Notes: generated by a model from the sequence alone, not told the origin. Positions 44,717-54,040 are shown, counted from the stretch's first letter. The stretch: DNA of 64,000 bases from Coprenecus sp902388455 (GCA_963931615.1 OZ007032.1:1364001-1428000); one strand, 5' to 3'. A program made the numbers and translations.

Positions 44717-45329
44717 AAAGGTCTTCCTTGGAACTGAAGAGCAGCGAATGCAGACCCGCTGCCCGACCGGCCTCCACATTGGCCGGAGAATCATCTATGT
44801 ACAGTGTCTCTTCGGGGATTATTCCGGAATCCGCGATCATCTTCCGGAAGATAGCCGGATCCGGCTTGGCCACCCGCATCTGATAGGACAGATACAGCCG
44901 CTCGAATATCTCCTTGACATCGTAGCCGCGGGCCCTGAAGAGCTTGCGGCAGTAGTTCATGCCGATAGGATTGGTGTTGCTGAGCAGCAGCATCCGGTAC
45001 TCCTTCCTGAAGCGCAGGAGCGCGTCTATCCTGTCCTGGGGAATGCCGCAGAGAAAACAGTTCAGCGAATAGTCGATCTGCTCGTCCGTCACCACCCTGG
45101 GCTGACCGTCCGCCGTAGTCATGACAGCCCGCGAGCGTATGATGTCGCGGAACTGCGGTGCCGTTATCCGGCCGGTCTCGAACTTCTCGAAATACCCCAC
45201 CTGCCGGTAGGAACGCAACACGTCCCCGAAATCCTTATAACCGACCACTTCGTTGAACGCCCTTATGCAGGCCACGCGGTTAAGGGGCACTATCACCCCG
45301 CCTAGATCGAAAACCAAATTCTTTATCAT
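44676..45329 (-). CDS. HAD-family phosphatase (YihX-like)
   Basis: A 217-residue HAD hydrolase. Motif I is VFDLGGVIV (nucleophile Asp about 8, second Asp replaced by Gly as in YihX-type enzymes), motif II LLSNTN, motif III Lys in AKPDP, motif IV YIDDSPANV. YihX acts on glucose-1-phosphate and similar sugar phosphates. It overlaps mtnA by four bases, so it might process a product of methylthioadenosine salvage; substrate not shown. Confidence 0.82.
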   Translation of the reverse strand: MIKNLVFDLGGVIVPLNRVACIRAFNEVVGYKDFGDVLRSYRQVGYFEKFETGRITAPQFRDIIRSRAVMTTADGQPRVVTDEQIDYSLNCFLCGIPQDRIDALLRFRKEYRMLLLSNTNPIGMNYCRKLFRARGYDVKEIFERLYLSYQMRVAKPDPAIFRKMIADSGIIPEETLYIDDSPANVEAGRAAGLHSLLFSSKEDLYGKISEYLQREQR

Positions 45330-46411
45330 ACTGTCTTCTCATTAAGTTTCAGGAAAGTAAAATCGTACGGAGGCCGGAATATCCCCTTTTCGGTGACGAT
45401 ACCGGCTATCAGGCCGGCAGGAGTCACGTCGAAGGCCGGATTGTAGACCTTCACCCCTTCCGGGGCGATCCTCCGGGAAAAATACAGGTCCGTCACCTCG
45501 TCCCCCTGCCGCTGCTCCACCGGAATATCGGCTCCGGAGGCAGCCTCAGGATCAATGGAGGATGTCGGTCCCAATATATAAAAAGGTATGCCGTAGTACC
45601 GGGCCAGGATGGCCAGGGCACTCGTTCCTATCTTGTTGGCCGTGTCCCCGTTGCAGGCCACCCGGTCACATCCGGTGAAGACCAGGTCTACCCGGCCGGA
45701 GGCCATCAGGGAAGAGGCCATGCTGTCACATTCCAGGGTCACGTCCACCCCGGCTTTCTGCAGTTCGAAGGCGGTGATCCGCGCTCCCTGCATCAGCGGA
45801 CGGGTCTCGTCGGCATAGACTCTCGGCGCCAGTCCCCGGCTGTGCGCCAGGTAGATGGGAGCCAGGGCCGTACCGTAACGGGAGACGGCATAGTGCCCGG
45901 CATTGCAGTGGGTCAGGATTCCCATACCGGGACGGTCGATGAGTCCGGCGCCATACCCGGCTATCGCACGGCACATGGCCACGTCCTCGGCCTTTATCGC
46001 CTCCGCCTCGCTCCTGAGAGCCTCCAGCAACTGAGGAAGCCTCATGCCGGCACAGGCCGCGTACCTTCTCTCCATCCTGCTCAGTGCTGCGGAGAGATTG
46101 ACTGCGGTAGGTCTGGCCGAGCAGAGGTAACGGCTGATACGGGAAAATTCCTCCGCGGCATGCCGGAAGTCGAACCCGGGTACTGTCACCTCCCTCCGGA
46201 ACGCCACGTACAGCCCGTAAGCCGCCGCTATCCCTATTGCCGGCGCTCCCCTGACCCGCAGTTTCGCGATGGCCTCGTAGACCTGAGTCTCGTCCCTGAG
46301 CGTGAGGAATTTCTCCTCCCAGGGAAGCAGAGTCTGGTCCACTATCACCACCCCGTCACCCGCGGGCGTGAGGTCCACACTGTCGTATGCGAAAAGATCG
46401 TCCAGCTGCAC
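45326..46411 (-). CDS. mtnA: S-methyl-5-thioribose-1-phosphate isomerase
   Basis: A 361-residue enzyme of the eIF2B-like family. VDQTLLPWEE, RVRGAPAIGIAAAYG, ILTHCNAGHYAVSRYGTAL (catalytic Cys about 165) and VFTGCDRVACNGDTANKIGT (catalytic Asp) match MtnA. It converts methylthioribose-1-P to methylthioribulose-1-P. The start codon is GTG; no ATG is available in frame. Third gene of the deaminase-phosphorylase-mtnA-HAD cluster. Confidence 0.9.
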   Translation of the reverse strand: MQLDDLFAYDSVDLTPAGDGVVIVDQTLLPWEEKFLTLRDETQVYEAIAKLRVRGAPAIGIAAAYGLYVAFRREVTVPGFDFRHAAEEFSRISRYLCSARPTAVNLSAALSRMERRYAACAGMRLPQLLEALRSEAEAIKAEDVAMCRAIAGYGAGLIDRPGMGILTHCNAGHYAVSRYGTALAPIYLAHSRGLAPRVYADETRPLMQGARITAFELQKAGVDVTLECDSMASSLMASGRVDLVFTGCDRVACNGDTANKIGTSALAILARYYGIPFYILGPTSSIDPEAASGADIPVEQRQGDEVTDLYFSRRIAPEGVKVYNPAFDVTPAGLIAGIVTEKGIFRPPYDFTFLKLNEKTV

Positions 46412-46430
46412 TGCCGTGTCCTCCTCCCCG

Positions 46431-47258
46431 TCAGAGCCTCGATATAAGCTCGGTGAATATCACGGTCATACGGTCGGCGGCGGCATCCGCTGCGCGTACC
46501 ACGTCGTCCCCGTTGTTCTCGAAGTCCTCAGCGTAGTCGTCATGAGCCTCGTTGGTGATGACGGACATACCGAAGACCGGAACGGAGCTGTGCCGGGCCA
46601 CTATCACCTCGGGGATAGTGGACATGCCTATCGCGTCCGCTCCTATCAGACGGAAATACTTGTACTCCGAGGGAGTCTCGTAGCTCGGACCCGTACCGGC
46701 GAGATAGACGCCCTTCTTGAGTTCAATGCCCTTCTCCCGGCCTATCTCCTCGGCCAGGGCTATCAGCCTGGGGTCGTAGGGACGGGTCATGTCCGGGAAA
46801 CGGGGGCCGAACTCATCGAGATTGGGACCGATGAGAGGGTTGGGCAGCTTGTTGATGTGGTCGCGGATAATCATGAGGTCGCCCACGTGAAAGTCAAAGT
46901 TCACTCCTCCGGCGGCATTGGAGACGAAGAGAGCCCTGATGCCCAGGCGGACCATCACCCGCACGGGGAGGGTCACCTTGTCCATGGGATAGCCCTCGTA
47001 GTAGTGGAAGCGGCCCTGCATGGCCATGACGGTCTTCCCGCCGAGGGTTCCGACGATGAAATTGCCCTTGTGGCCGATGGCCGTGGACTTCACGAAGCCC
47101 GGGACATCGGTGTAGGGTATCGTCAGAGGAGCCCCGATCCGGTCCGCCAGCTTGCCCAGACCGCTGCCCAGGATGATGCCGATCTGGGGTCTGAGACCAC
47201 CGAGACGGCCTTCGAGGTACTGTATCGCCTCGTTTATTACTGTCATTCTGTTGTCCAT
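46431..47258 (-). CDS. Purine nucleoside phosphorylase, probably acting on methylthioinosine
   Basis: A 275-residue trimeric-type PNP. Motifs: ILGSGLGKLAD (phosphate site, about 29-39), GRFHYYEGYP, FVSNAAGGVN, and IGMSTIPEVIVARH, then Asn in VITNEAHDD, the 6-oxopurine-type residue. The enzyme splits (deoxy)inosine/guanosine. Between an MTA deaminase and mtnA, the natural substrate may be 5'-methylthioinosine, giving hypoxanthine and methylthioribose-1-P. The gap to the deaminase gene is three bases. Confidence 0.85.
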   Translation of the reverse strand: MDNRMTVINEAIQYLEGRLGGLRPQIGIILGSGLGKLADRIGAPLTIPYTDVPGFVKSTAIGHKGNFIVGTLGGKTVMAMQGRFHYYEGYPMDKVTLPVRVMVRLGIRALFVSNAAGGVNFDFHVGDLMIIRDHINKLPNPLIGPNLDEFGPRFPDMTRPYDPRLIALAEEIGREKGIELKKGVYLAGTGPSYETPSEYKYFRLIGADAIGMSTIPEVIVARHSSVPVFGMSVITNEAHDDYAEDFENNGDDVVRAADAAADRMTVIFTELISRL

Positions 47259-47261
47259 ATC

Positions 47262-48533
47262 TTATGCGTTTATTTTCCTTAAAAACCTTTCTGTCTCCTC
47301 CCTGGCCCTGGCGAGGACCTCTTCCTGTCCCTCTACCCTGCCGCCCTGCATGAGGATGCTGCCGCCGCAGATGAGGGTGTCGATGCAGGAGGAGTTGGCC
47401 GAATAGATGAAATTGGCCTTGAAATTGTGTGCCGGGACGAAGAAGGGCGAGGCCGTGTCCACCAGGATCAGGTCCGCGAGGGCTCCTTCCTCCACCTTTC
47501 CGGAGTTCAGGCCGAGGGCGCGGGCGCCGTTGACCGTTCCCATGGCCAGCAGCTCGTCCAGGGGCAGGGCCGCAGGATCCTCCCTCCAGGCCTTCTGGGC
47601 CAGGGCGGCGGTCTTGAGGGCCTCGCGCAGGTCGAGATTGTTCGAGGAGCCGGCTCCGTCCGTACCCATGGTCACATTGGCACCGGCATCGCGCAGTTCA
47701 TTGTACCTGAACCGCCAGCCGGAGGCCAGCTTGAGATTGGAGTTGACGTTGTGAACCACCGTAGTGCCGGAGTCTCCCAGCAACCGGACGTCCTCATCGC
47801 TCAGCCAGAGGGTGTGGGCTGCCGTCAGGTCGCGGCCCAGCAGCCCCATGTCGGCCAGACGGCGGGTCGGAGAGACACCGTAGCGGGCCTGATGGGCCTC
47901 GTTCTCCGTCCGTGTTTCGGAGAGATGGGTATGCAGCAGAAGTTCCCGGCTGCGGGCAAAATCCGCGGCCCAGAGCATATTGTCGTCGCTGACCGTATAG
48001 TGCGCGTGGATAGAAACTCCGAACCGGACCCTGGAGGACCAGGAACGGGACTCCGCGAACATTGCCTCACATTCCTCCCTCTGGAGCCTCTGTTTGTCCG
48101 GGTCGCCCCCGTCGAGGAAGCAGTAGGTCAGCTGGGCCCTCATCCCGCTGTCCTCCACGGCCTGAGCGGCGCGGTCTATCCTCCAGTACATGTCATTGAA
48201 GGCCACGGTGCCGGTGCGGATCATCTCCAGGCAGGCCAGGCGGGTCCCCCAGTAGACCAGGTCGTCGTCCAGTGCCGTCTCCGCCTTCCATACGGCGTCG
48301 AGCCAGGCCTTCAGGGGCATGTCCTCGCAGATGCCGCGGAACAGGGTCATTCCGGCGTGGGTGTGCATATTGACAAAGGCCGGCAGCACGCTCATGCCGC
48401 GGCCGTCGAGTACCTGGATACCGTCCCCGCACTGAAGGGCGGAGCCTATGCGGGAGATTGTCCCGTCCTTTATATAAATGTCGCAGGAACAGCCCTCCAG
48501 GAGGACGTTCCTGAGCAGAAGATTTCCTTTCAT
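47262..48533 (-). CDS. 5'-methylthioadenosine/S-adenosylhomocysteine deaminase-like amidohydrolase
   Basis: A 423-residue amidohydrolase. Metal ligands HTHAG (about 57), HTHLSETRTE and MGTDGAGSSNNLDL; the latter and VNMHTHAGMTLFRG are typical of MtaD/SAH deaminases. It removes ammonia from MTA or SAH to give methylthioinosine or inosylhomocysteine. As first gene before PNP and mtnA it sets up the deaminase branch of MTA recycling. A guanine or chlorohydrolase-like activity is the main alternative. Confidence 0.83.
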   Translation of the reverse strand: MKGNLLLRNVLLEGCSCDIYIKDGTISRIGSALQCGDGIQVLDGRGMSVLPAFVNMHTHAGMTLFRGICEDMPLKAWLDAVWKAETALDDDLVYWGTRLACLEMIRTGTVAFNDMYWRIDRAAQAVEDSGMRAQLTYCFLDGGDPDKQRLQREECEAMFAESRSWSSRVRFGVSIHAHYTVSDDNMLWAADFARSRELLLHTHLSETRTENEAHQARYGVSPTRRLADMGLLGRDLTAAHTLWLSDEDVRLLGDSGTTVVHNVNSNLKLASGWRFRYNELRDAGANVTMGTDGAGSSNNLDLREALKTAALAQKAWREDPAALPLDELLAMGTVNGARALGLNSGKVEEGALADLILVDTASPFFVPAHNFKANFIYSANSSCIDTLICGGSILMQGGRVEGQEEVLARAREETERFLRKINA

Positions 48534-48563
48534 ATCGTCCGTTTCACATCATGTCGCAAACAA

Positions 48564-48571
48564 CAAATATA
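48564..48571 (-). promoter_or_regulatory. -7 box of the MTA salvage operon
   Basis: TATATTTG on the minus strand, about 30 bp before the deaminase ATG at 48533. No clear -33 box. Confidence 0.45.
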
Positions 48572-48683
48572 GGAATAAGTGGCGGAAATATGGAATTTTT
48601 TGCAAAGAATTTAAAATTTTAAGAAGCGGAGGCGCTGTTGATTAAATTTATAAGCAGATTAGATATTTTTGGTATATATTTCG

Positions 48684-48691
48684 TATATTTG
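48684..48691 (+). promoter_or_regulatory. -7 box of the acyl-CoA synthetase/oxidoreductase genes
   Basis: TATATTTG at 48684-48691, about 27 bp before the ATG at 48719. A TTTG at 48668 is too near for a regular -33 box. Confidence 0.5.
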
Positions 48692-48718
48692 CAGAATGTA
48701 AATAGAATTTTGCACGCA

Positions 48719-50785
48719 ATGATAACAAAAGAGTTAATCGCGCCTAAAAGCATTGTGGTCGTCGGAGGTTCGGACGATGTCCACAAGCCGGGTGGAGCCA
48801 CCCTCAAGAATCTTCTGAACACTCACTATGCCGGAGAGCTGTACGTCGTCAACCCCAAGTGCGACACGGCCCAGGGAGTCAAGTCCTACAGGGACATAGA
48901 GCTGCTTCCCTCCGTGGACTGCGCCATCCTCGCCATCCCCGCGAAGATGTGTCTGGCCACAGTGGAGACCCTCTGCAACAAGAAGGCCTGCAAGGCGATC
49001 ATCATCCTCTCCGCCGGATTCAAGGAGGACAGCAAGGAGGGAGCCGAGTGGGAAAGAAAGATCACCGAGGTCTGCAACTCCACAGGCACCGCCCTCATCG
49101 GCCCCAACTGCGTGGGTGTGATGACTCAGCACTATATCGGAGCCTTCATCCAGCCCGTGCCCAAGATCAACCCCATGGGCGCGACCCTCATCTCCGGTTC
49201 CGGAGCGACCATCGTATTCATCCTCGAGGCCGCCATGCAGCTCGGCCTGCACTTCAACCAGGTGTTCTCCGTGGGCAACTGCGCCCAGATCGGAGTCGAG
49301 GACGCCCTCGAGTACATGGATGAGAACTACGTGCACGGCAAGAGCTCGCCCGTCATCATGCTGTACATCGAGAGCATGAACGATCCCGCCAAACTGGCCA
49401 GACACGCCAGGTCCCTCATCGCCAAGGGAGCCAGGATCGCAGCCATCAAGGCCGGATACAGTGAGGCCGGCAGCCGCGCCGCATCCTCGCACACCGGTGC
49501 CATGGCCTCACCCGACAAGGCCGTCAGCGCCCTCTTCCGCAAGACCGGCATCGTAAGGTGCTACAGCCGCACCGAGCTGGTGACCGTGGCCGCCGCCATG
49601 ATGTATCCCGAGCCTCAGGGACGCAGGGTCGGCATCGTCACCCACGCCGGAGGTCCCGCCGTCATGCAGACCGACGTGCTCTCCTCCAACGGCATCGAGA
49701 TACCCCGCCTCTCCGGTCCGAAGGCCGAGGAACTCCTCAAGAAGCTCTACATCGGCTCGTCCACAGCCAACCCCATCGACTTCCTGGCCACCGGCACCGC
49801 TGAGCAGCTCGGCTACATCCTCGACGCCTGCGAGAACGATTTCGACGTGGACGCCATCACCATCATCTTCGGCAATCCCGGCCTGACCACTGTCTATGAC
49901 GTGTACGACCTCATAGGCGAGAAGATCAGGACCTCCCGCAAACCCATATACCCCGTCCTGCCCTCCGTGGTCAACGCCCACGACGAGATCCAGGCCTTCC
50001 ACGACAAGGGCTTCATCAGCTTCCCCGACGAGGTGGCCCTCGGCTCGGCCATCGTGAAGATCATGAACCGGCCCAAACCCATTGACGGATGCACTCTTCC
50101 GCCCGTGGACAAGAAGATGATCCGCGAGGTCATTGACTCCAACGGCAACGGCTATCTGGCCCCCGACCAGGTACAGCTCCTGCTCGACGCCGCCGGCATC
50201 AACCGCAGCCGCGAGTACGTGGTAAGCGAGCTGGGCGAGGCCATCGAGGCCGCCAAGGAGATCAAGTATCCCGTGGTCATGAAGGTCGTGGGGCCCATCC
50301 ACAAGTCAGATGTAGGAGGCGTATCCCTCAACATCACTGACGACAACACCCTGACCTCCGAGTTCTACCGCATGATGCGCATCAAGGACGCTACTGGAGT
50401 CCTCCTGCAGCCCATGCTCAGCGGCACCGAGGTCTTCGTAGGCGCCAAGAGGGAAGAGAAGTTCGGCCATCTGATCCTCTGCGGTCTGGGCGGCATCTAC
50501 GTGGAGGCCCTCCACGACATCAGCTATTCCCTCTCCCCTGTCTCCAAGGTGGAGGCTGACGAGATGATCCGCGGCCTGAGAGCCATCAAGCTGCTCGAGG
50601 GAGTCCGCGGCAAGGAAGGGGTCAACCTGGTACTCTTCAACGAGGTCATCCGCCGCGTGTCGGCACTCTGCGCCGCCGCTCCGGAAATCTACGAGATGGA
50701 CATCAATCCCCTGCTGGGCAACTCCAAGTCCATCACTGCGGTGGACGCCCGCATAAGGATAGAAAAAGCAGACGCGGCAATATAA
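48719..50785 (+). CDS. ADP-forming acetate/acyl-CoA ligase, fused alpha-beta
   Basis: A 688-residue protein: CoA-binding and ligase domains (about 1-455; KSIVVVGGSDDVHKPGG, and SSHTGAMAS with the phosphohistidine), then an ATP-grasp domain (about 465-688; YPVVMKVVGPIHKSDVGGV). It makes acid and ATP from acyl-CoA, ADP and Pi. The genes behind it encode a 2-oxoacid:ferredoxin oxidoreductase, so both would ferment 2-oxoacids with substrate-level ATP. The ATG at 48719 follows the promoter box and fits family N-termini. Confidence 0.9.
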   Translation: MITKELIAPKSIVVVGGSDDVHKPGGATLKNLLNTHYAGELYVVNPKCDTAQGVKSYRDIELLPSVDCAILAIPAKMCLATVETLCNKKACKAIIILSAGFKEDSKEGAEWERKITEVCNSTGTALIGPNCVGVMTQHYIGAFIQPVPKINPMGATLISGSGATIVFILEAAMQLGLHFNQVFSVGNCAQIGVEDALEYMDENYVHGKSSPVIMLYIESMNDPAKLARHARSLIAKGARIAAIKAGYSEAGSRAASSHTGAMASPDKAVSALFRKTGIVRCYSRTELVTVAAAMMYPEPQGRRVGIVTHAGGPAVMQTDVLSSNGIEIPRLSGPKAEELLKKLYIGSSTANPIDFLATGTAEQLGYILDACENDFDVDAITIIFGNPGLTTVYDVYDLIGEKIRTSRKPIYPVLPSVVNAHDEIQAFHDKGFISFPDEVALGSAIVKIMNRPKPIDGCTLPPVDKKMIREVIDSNGNGYLAPDQVQLLLDAAGINRSREYVVSELGEAIEAAKEIKYPVVMKVVGPIHKSDVGGVSLNITDDNTLTSEFYRMMRIKDATGVLLQPMLSGTEVFVGAKREEKFGHLILCGLGGIYVEALHDISYSLSPVSKVEADEMIRGLRAIKLLEGVRGKEGVNLVLFNEVIRRVSALCAAAPEIYEMDINPLLGNSKSITAVDARIRIEKADAAI

Positions 50786-50798
50786 AACCCTGAACGAG

Positions 50799-50966
50799 AT
50801 GAACAACCCATTCAAGAAACTCAAGAACTGGTACTCTGAGCAGACTTCCACCGCCAAGGGATTCATCTGGATCGGGCTGCTGCTCATCATAGGCATCATC
50901 CTGCGCTGGGACTATATCAGCAGCAGGGTGGTGGCTGCATTCGGATTTTTAAACTTCAACCAATAA
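50799..50966 (+). CDS. 55-residue single-span membrane protein
   Basis: Begins MNNPFKKLKNWYSEQTSTAK, then a hydrophobic helix GFIWIGLLLIIGIILRW (about 21-37) and a short C-terminus. It lies 13 bp after the synthetase stop and 14 bp before the ferredoxin ATG, clearly part of the operon. Function unknown; it may anchor or stabilise the oxidoreductase at the membrane. Confidence 0.65.
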   Translation: MNNPFKKLKNWYSEQTSTAKGFIWIGLLLIIGIILRWDYISSRVVAAFGFLNFNQ

Positions 50967-50980
50967 CAAACACTAATTTT

Positions 50981-51202
50981 ATGGCAACACAAGGAGCTAT
51001 TGTAGTAGACAAAGAGAGGTGCAAGGGTTGCGGCGTATGCGTCGTAAACTGCCCCACCGAAGCCATTGCCCTGTCCCACGAGGTCAACGGCAAGGGTTAC
51101 AACTTCCTTTCTCTGGTCAATCCCGAGAAATGCATCGGCTGCGCCAACTGCGCGACCGTATGTCCTGATTCAGTTATTACTGTTTATCGTGTTAAAATCT
51201 AA
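50981..51202 (+). CDS. Ferredoxin-type subunit of 2-oxoacid:ferredoxin oxidoreductase
   Basis: A 73-residue protein with two 4Fe-4S motifs (CKGCGVCVVNCP and CIGCANCATVCP). It is the delta or electron-carrier subunit of VOR/KOR-type enzymes and passes electrons to free ferredoxin. It leads the subunit genes delta-alpha-beta-gamma. Confidence 0.92.
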   Translation: MATQGAIVVDKERCKGCGVCVVNCPTEAIALSHEVNGKGYNFLSLVNPEKCIGCANCATVCPDSVITVYRVKI

Positions 51203-51213
51203 ATTTTGAGAAT

Positions 51214-52287
51214 ATGGCAGAAAAGATTCTTATGAAAGGTAACGAGGCCATCGCATACGGAGCCATCGACTGCGGCTGCGACGGATACTTCGGATACCCT
51301 ATCACCCCTCAGTCCGAGGTGATGGAAACCCTGATGAAAGTACAGCCCTGGGAGACCACCGGCATGGTAGTGCTCCAGGCCGAGAGTGAAACATCATCCA
51401 TCAACATGGTATACGGCGGTGCCTGCTGCGGAAAGAAGGTCATGACCTCCTCCTCCAGCCCCGGTATCAGCCTCATGTGCGAGGGACTCAGCTACATCGC
51501 CGGCGCCGAGCTGCCCTGCGTGGTAGTGAACGTAATGCGCGGCGGTCCGGGACTCGGAACCATCCAGCCCAGCCAGGGAGACTACTTCCAGGCAGTGAAG
51601 GGCGGCGGACACGGTGACTATCATCCCATCGTACTCGCTCCCGCATCGGCACAGGATATGTACGACTTCGTAGGCGAGGCTTTCGAGCTCGCGTTCAAGT
51701 ACCGCAACCCTGCCATGATTCTCGGCGACGGTGTCATCGGCCAGATGATGGAGAAAGTGGAGCTCCGTCCCGCCAAGCCCCGCCGCACCGAAGAGGAGAT
51801 CCGCGCCCTGTGTGACTCCTGGGCAACCATCGGCAACAAGGGCCGTCACGGCAACACCATCACTTCCCTCGCCCTCGACCCTCAGGTACAGGAGAACTTC
51901 AACATCAAGCTCCAGAAGAAGTACGCCGAGATCGAGGCCAACGAGGTCCGCTACTCGACCTACATGACCGACGACGCCGAGTACCTCATCGTAGCATTCG
52001 GCTGTATGTCCCGTATCGGCGAGAAGGTAGTCGAGCTGGCACGCGAGGAAGGCATCAGGCTCGGCCTGCTGCGTCCCATCACCCTCTATCCTTTCCCCAA
52101 GAAAGAGATCGACGCCCTGGTACCCCAGCTCAAGAACATCCTCTCCCTCGAGCTCAACGCAGGACAGATGGTGGAGGACATCAGACTCATCGTCAACGGA
52201 CGCATACCCGTCAACTTCTACGGCCGTCAGGGCGGTATGATTCCTGACCCCGAGGAGATCCTGGAAGTCTTCAAAAAAACTATGTAA
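51214..52287 (+). CDS. vorB: 2-oxoacid:ferredoxin oxidoreductase alpha subunit (VorB/KorA)
   Basis: A 357-residue subunit with EAIAYGAIDCGCDGYFGYPI, TPQSEVMETL, ETSSINMVYGGACCGKK and GGPGLGTIQPSQGDYFQ, the patterns of the alpha chain. The enzyme decarboxylates branched-chain 2-oxoacids (VOR) or 2-oxoglutarate (KOR) to acyl-CoA and reduced ferredoxin. The adjacent ADP-forming ligase favours a fermentative role; substrate not certain. Confidence 0.9.
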   Translation: MAEKILMKGNEAIAYGAIDCGCDGYFGYPITPQSEVMETLMKVQPWETTGMVVLQAESETSSINMVYGGACCGKKVMTSSSSPGISLMCEGLSYIAGAELPCVVVNVMRGGPGLGTIQPSQGDYFQAVKGGGHGDYHPIVLAPASAQDMYDFVGEAFELAFKYRNPAMILGDGVIGQMMEKVELRPAKPRRTEEEIRALCDSWATIGNKGRHGNTITSLALDPQVQENFNIKLQKKYAEIEANEVRYSTYMTDDAEYLIVAFGCMSRIGEKVVELAREEGIRLGLLRPITLYPFPKKEIDALVPQLKNILSLELNAGQMVEDIRLIVNGRIPVNFYGRQGGMIPDPEEILEVFKKTM

Positions 52288-52298
52288 AAAAGGCAATC

Positions 52299-53063
52299 AT
52301 GATGGATATTAACGAAATAATCAAACCTGAGAACAAGGTTTACGGGAAAACCCCCATACTCAAAGACAACATCCTCCATTACTGCCCCGGCTGCTCCCAC
52401 GGTGTAGTCCACAAGATCATCGCCGAGGTCATCGAGGAGATGGGCATCCAGGACAAGACCATCGGTATCTCCCCTGTAGGATGCTCCGTATTCGCATACA
52501 ACTATTTAGACATCGACTGGCAGCAGGCAGCCCACGGACGTGCTCCCGCCCTCGCCACAGCCACCAAGAGGCTGATGCCCGACAAATACGTGTTCACATA
52601 CCAGGGTGACGGCGACCTCGCATCCATCGGTACAGCCGAGGTAATGCACGCCTGCAACCGAGGTGAGAACATCGTCATCATCTTCATCAACAACGCTATC
52701 TACGGTATGACCGGAGGTCAGATGGCCCCCACCACCCTCCTCGGACAGGTGACGGCCACCACTCCTTACGGACGTAAGGCCGAGCTCAATGGTTATCCCC
52801 TCAAGATCACCGAGCTCATCGCCCAGCTCGAGGGTACCTGCTACGTGACCCGTCAGTCCGTACAGAACCCCGCCGCAGTGCGCAAGACCAAGAAGGCCAT
52901 CCGCAAGGCATTCGAGAACTCCATGATGAAGAAGGGAACATCCTTCGTAGAGGTGGTCAGCACCTGCAACTCCGGTTGGAAGGTTACTCCCGTTCAGGCC
53001 AATAAGTGGATGGAGGAAAACATGTTTCCTTTTTATCCGTTAGGAGATATGAAGGATAGGTAA
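52299..53063 (+). CDS. vorA: 2-oxoacid:ferredoxin oxidoreductase beta subunit (TPP-binding)
   Basis: A 254-residue subunit. Thiamine-diphosphate motif GDGDLASIG (about 105) with NNAIYGMTGGQMAPTT, and Cys residues in HYCPGCSHG and GCSVFAYN. Forms the active site with the alpha subunit. The start may be the second ATG at 52302. Confidence 0.9.
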   Translation: MMDINEIIKPENKVYGKTPILKDNILHYCPGCSHGVVHKIIAEVIEEMGIQDKTIGISPVGCSVFAYNYLDIDWQQAAHGRAPALATATKRLMPDKYVFTYQGDGDLASIGTAEVMHACNRGENIVIIFINNAIYGMTGGQMAPTTLLGQVTATTPYGRKAELNGYPLKITELIAQLEGTCYVTRQSVQNPAAVRKTKKAIRKAFENSMMKKGTSFVEVVSTCNSGWKVTPVQANKWMEENMFPFYPLGDMKDR

Positions 53064-53089
53064 TAAACGATTAAATATTCAGATAAAAT

Positions 53090-53635
53090 ATGAAAGAAGA
53101 AATCATCATAGCAGGATTCGGAGGACAGGGAGTCCTCTCCATGGGCAAGATTCTGGCCTACTCCGGTATCATGCAGGACCAGGAAGTGGCATGGATGCCC
53201 TCCTACGGCCCTGAAATGCGAGGCGGTACCTGCAACGTGAGCGTCATCCTCAGCGACAAGAAGATCAGCTCTCCTATCCTGAGCAAGTTCGACACCGCCA
53301 TCATCCTCAACCAGCAGTCCCTCGACAAGTTCGAGTCGCGCATCAAGCCCGGCGGACTGCTCGTCTATGACCCCAACGGCATCACCCACCACCCTACCCG
53401 CACCGACATTTCCATCTACAAGATAGATGCCGCCGATGAGGCAGCCAAACTGGGCAATGCCAAGGCCTACAACATGATCGTCCTCGGAGCCTTCCTGAAA
53501 GTGAAGCCCATCGTGAAGATGGAGAACGTGACAGCCGGACTCAAGAAGTCCCTCCCTCCCCGTCACCACAACCTCATCCCGATGAATGAGCAGGCCATCA
53601 AGGTCGGCATGGATGCCGTCGTAAAAGTACGCTAA
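53090..53635 (+). CDS. vorC: 2-oxoacid:ferredoxin oxidoreductase gamma subunit
   Basis: A 181-residue subunit opening KEEIIIAGFGGQGVLSMGKI, the hallmark of the gamma chain; SYGPEMRGGTCNVSV follows. It completes the enzyme and binds CoA-side residues with the alpha chain. Last gene of the operon; a terminator lies about 40 bp on. Confidence 0.92.
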   Translation: MKEEIIIAGFGGQGVLSMGKILAYSGIMQDQEVAWMPSYGPEMRGGTCNVSVILSDKKISSPILSKFDTAIILNQQSLDKFESRIKPGGLLVYDPNGITHHPTRTDISIYKIDAADEAAKLGNAKAYNMIVLGAFLKVKPIVKMENVTAGLKKSLPPRHHNLIPMNEQAIKVGMDAVVKVR

Positions 53636-53674
53636 CCCATCCTTTTTCCGTCACTATTCACTATTAACCAAACA

Positions 53675-53715
53675 GGTGGTGTGTCAAATGCAAAATTTCG
53701 GCACGCCACCTTTTA
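53675..53715 (+). terminator. Probable terminator of the oxidoreductase operon
   Basis: Stem AGGTGGTGTG (53675-53684) with CACGCCACCT (53703-53712), one G-T pair, followed by TTTT. The region 53716-54040 beyond it shows no gene; it holds a short GC palindrome (CGCGCTGATTAGCGCG, about 53898) and nothing else recognised. Confidence 0.65.
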
Positions 53716-54040
53716 TCAGGCACTAAGTTTGCAATACGGAATAGGGAAAACTTTTTCTCTGCACCTCCTCTGTGATTGGCTCTAATGAGCCCCAAGCCCT
53801 TATACAATTAAGCATGCCTTGGAAGGGTAAATATGTTACTCTCATCAACTTATAATATTGGGACACACTCTGTCACAAAGATCGCCCGGCTACACTAACC
53901 GCGCTGATTAGCGCGAGATTACAAAAGCCCCCGCTACATTGCTTACCTTTGCTTTACATGAATTGAATGTCAGCCACATAGCGGCGCAGACGATGGTCTT
54001 TCACCGTGCGTGATTACCATGTACTATAACACTTTGCCGC

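Noticed and set aside
48638..48718. 27-residue N-terminal extension of the acyl-CoA ligase
   Set aside because: It runs through the promoter box and lacks similarity to the family; the ATG at 48719 fits.
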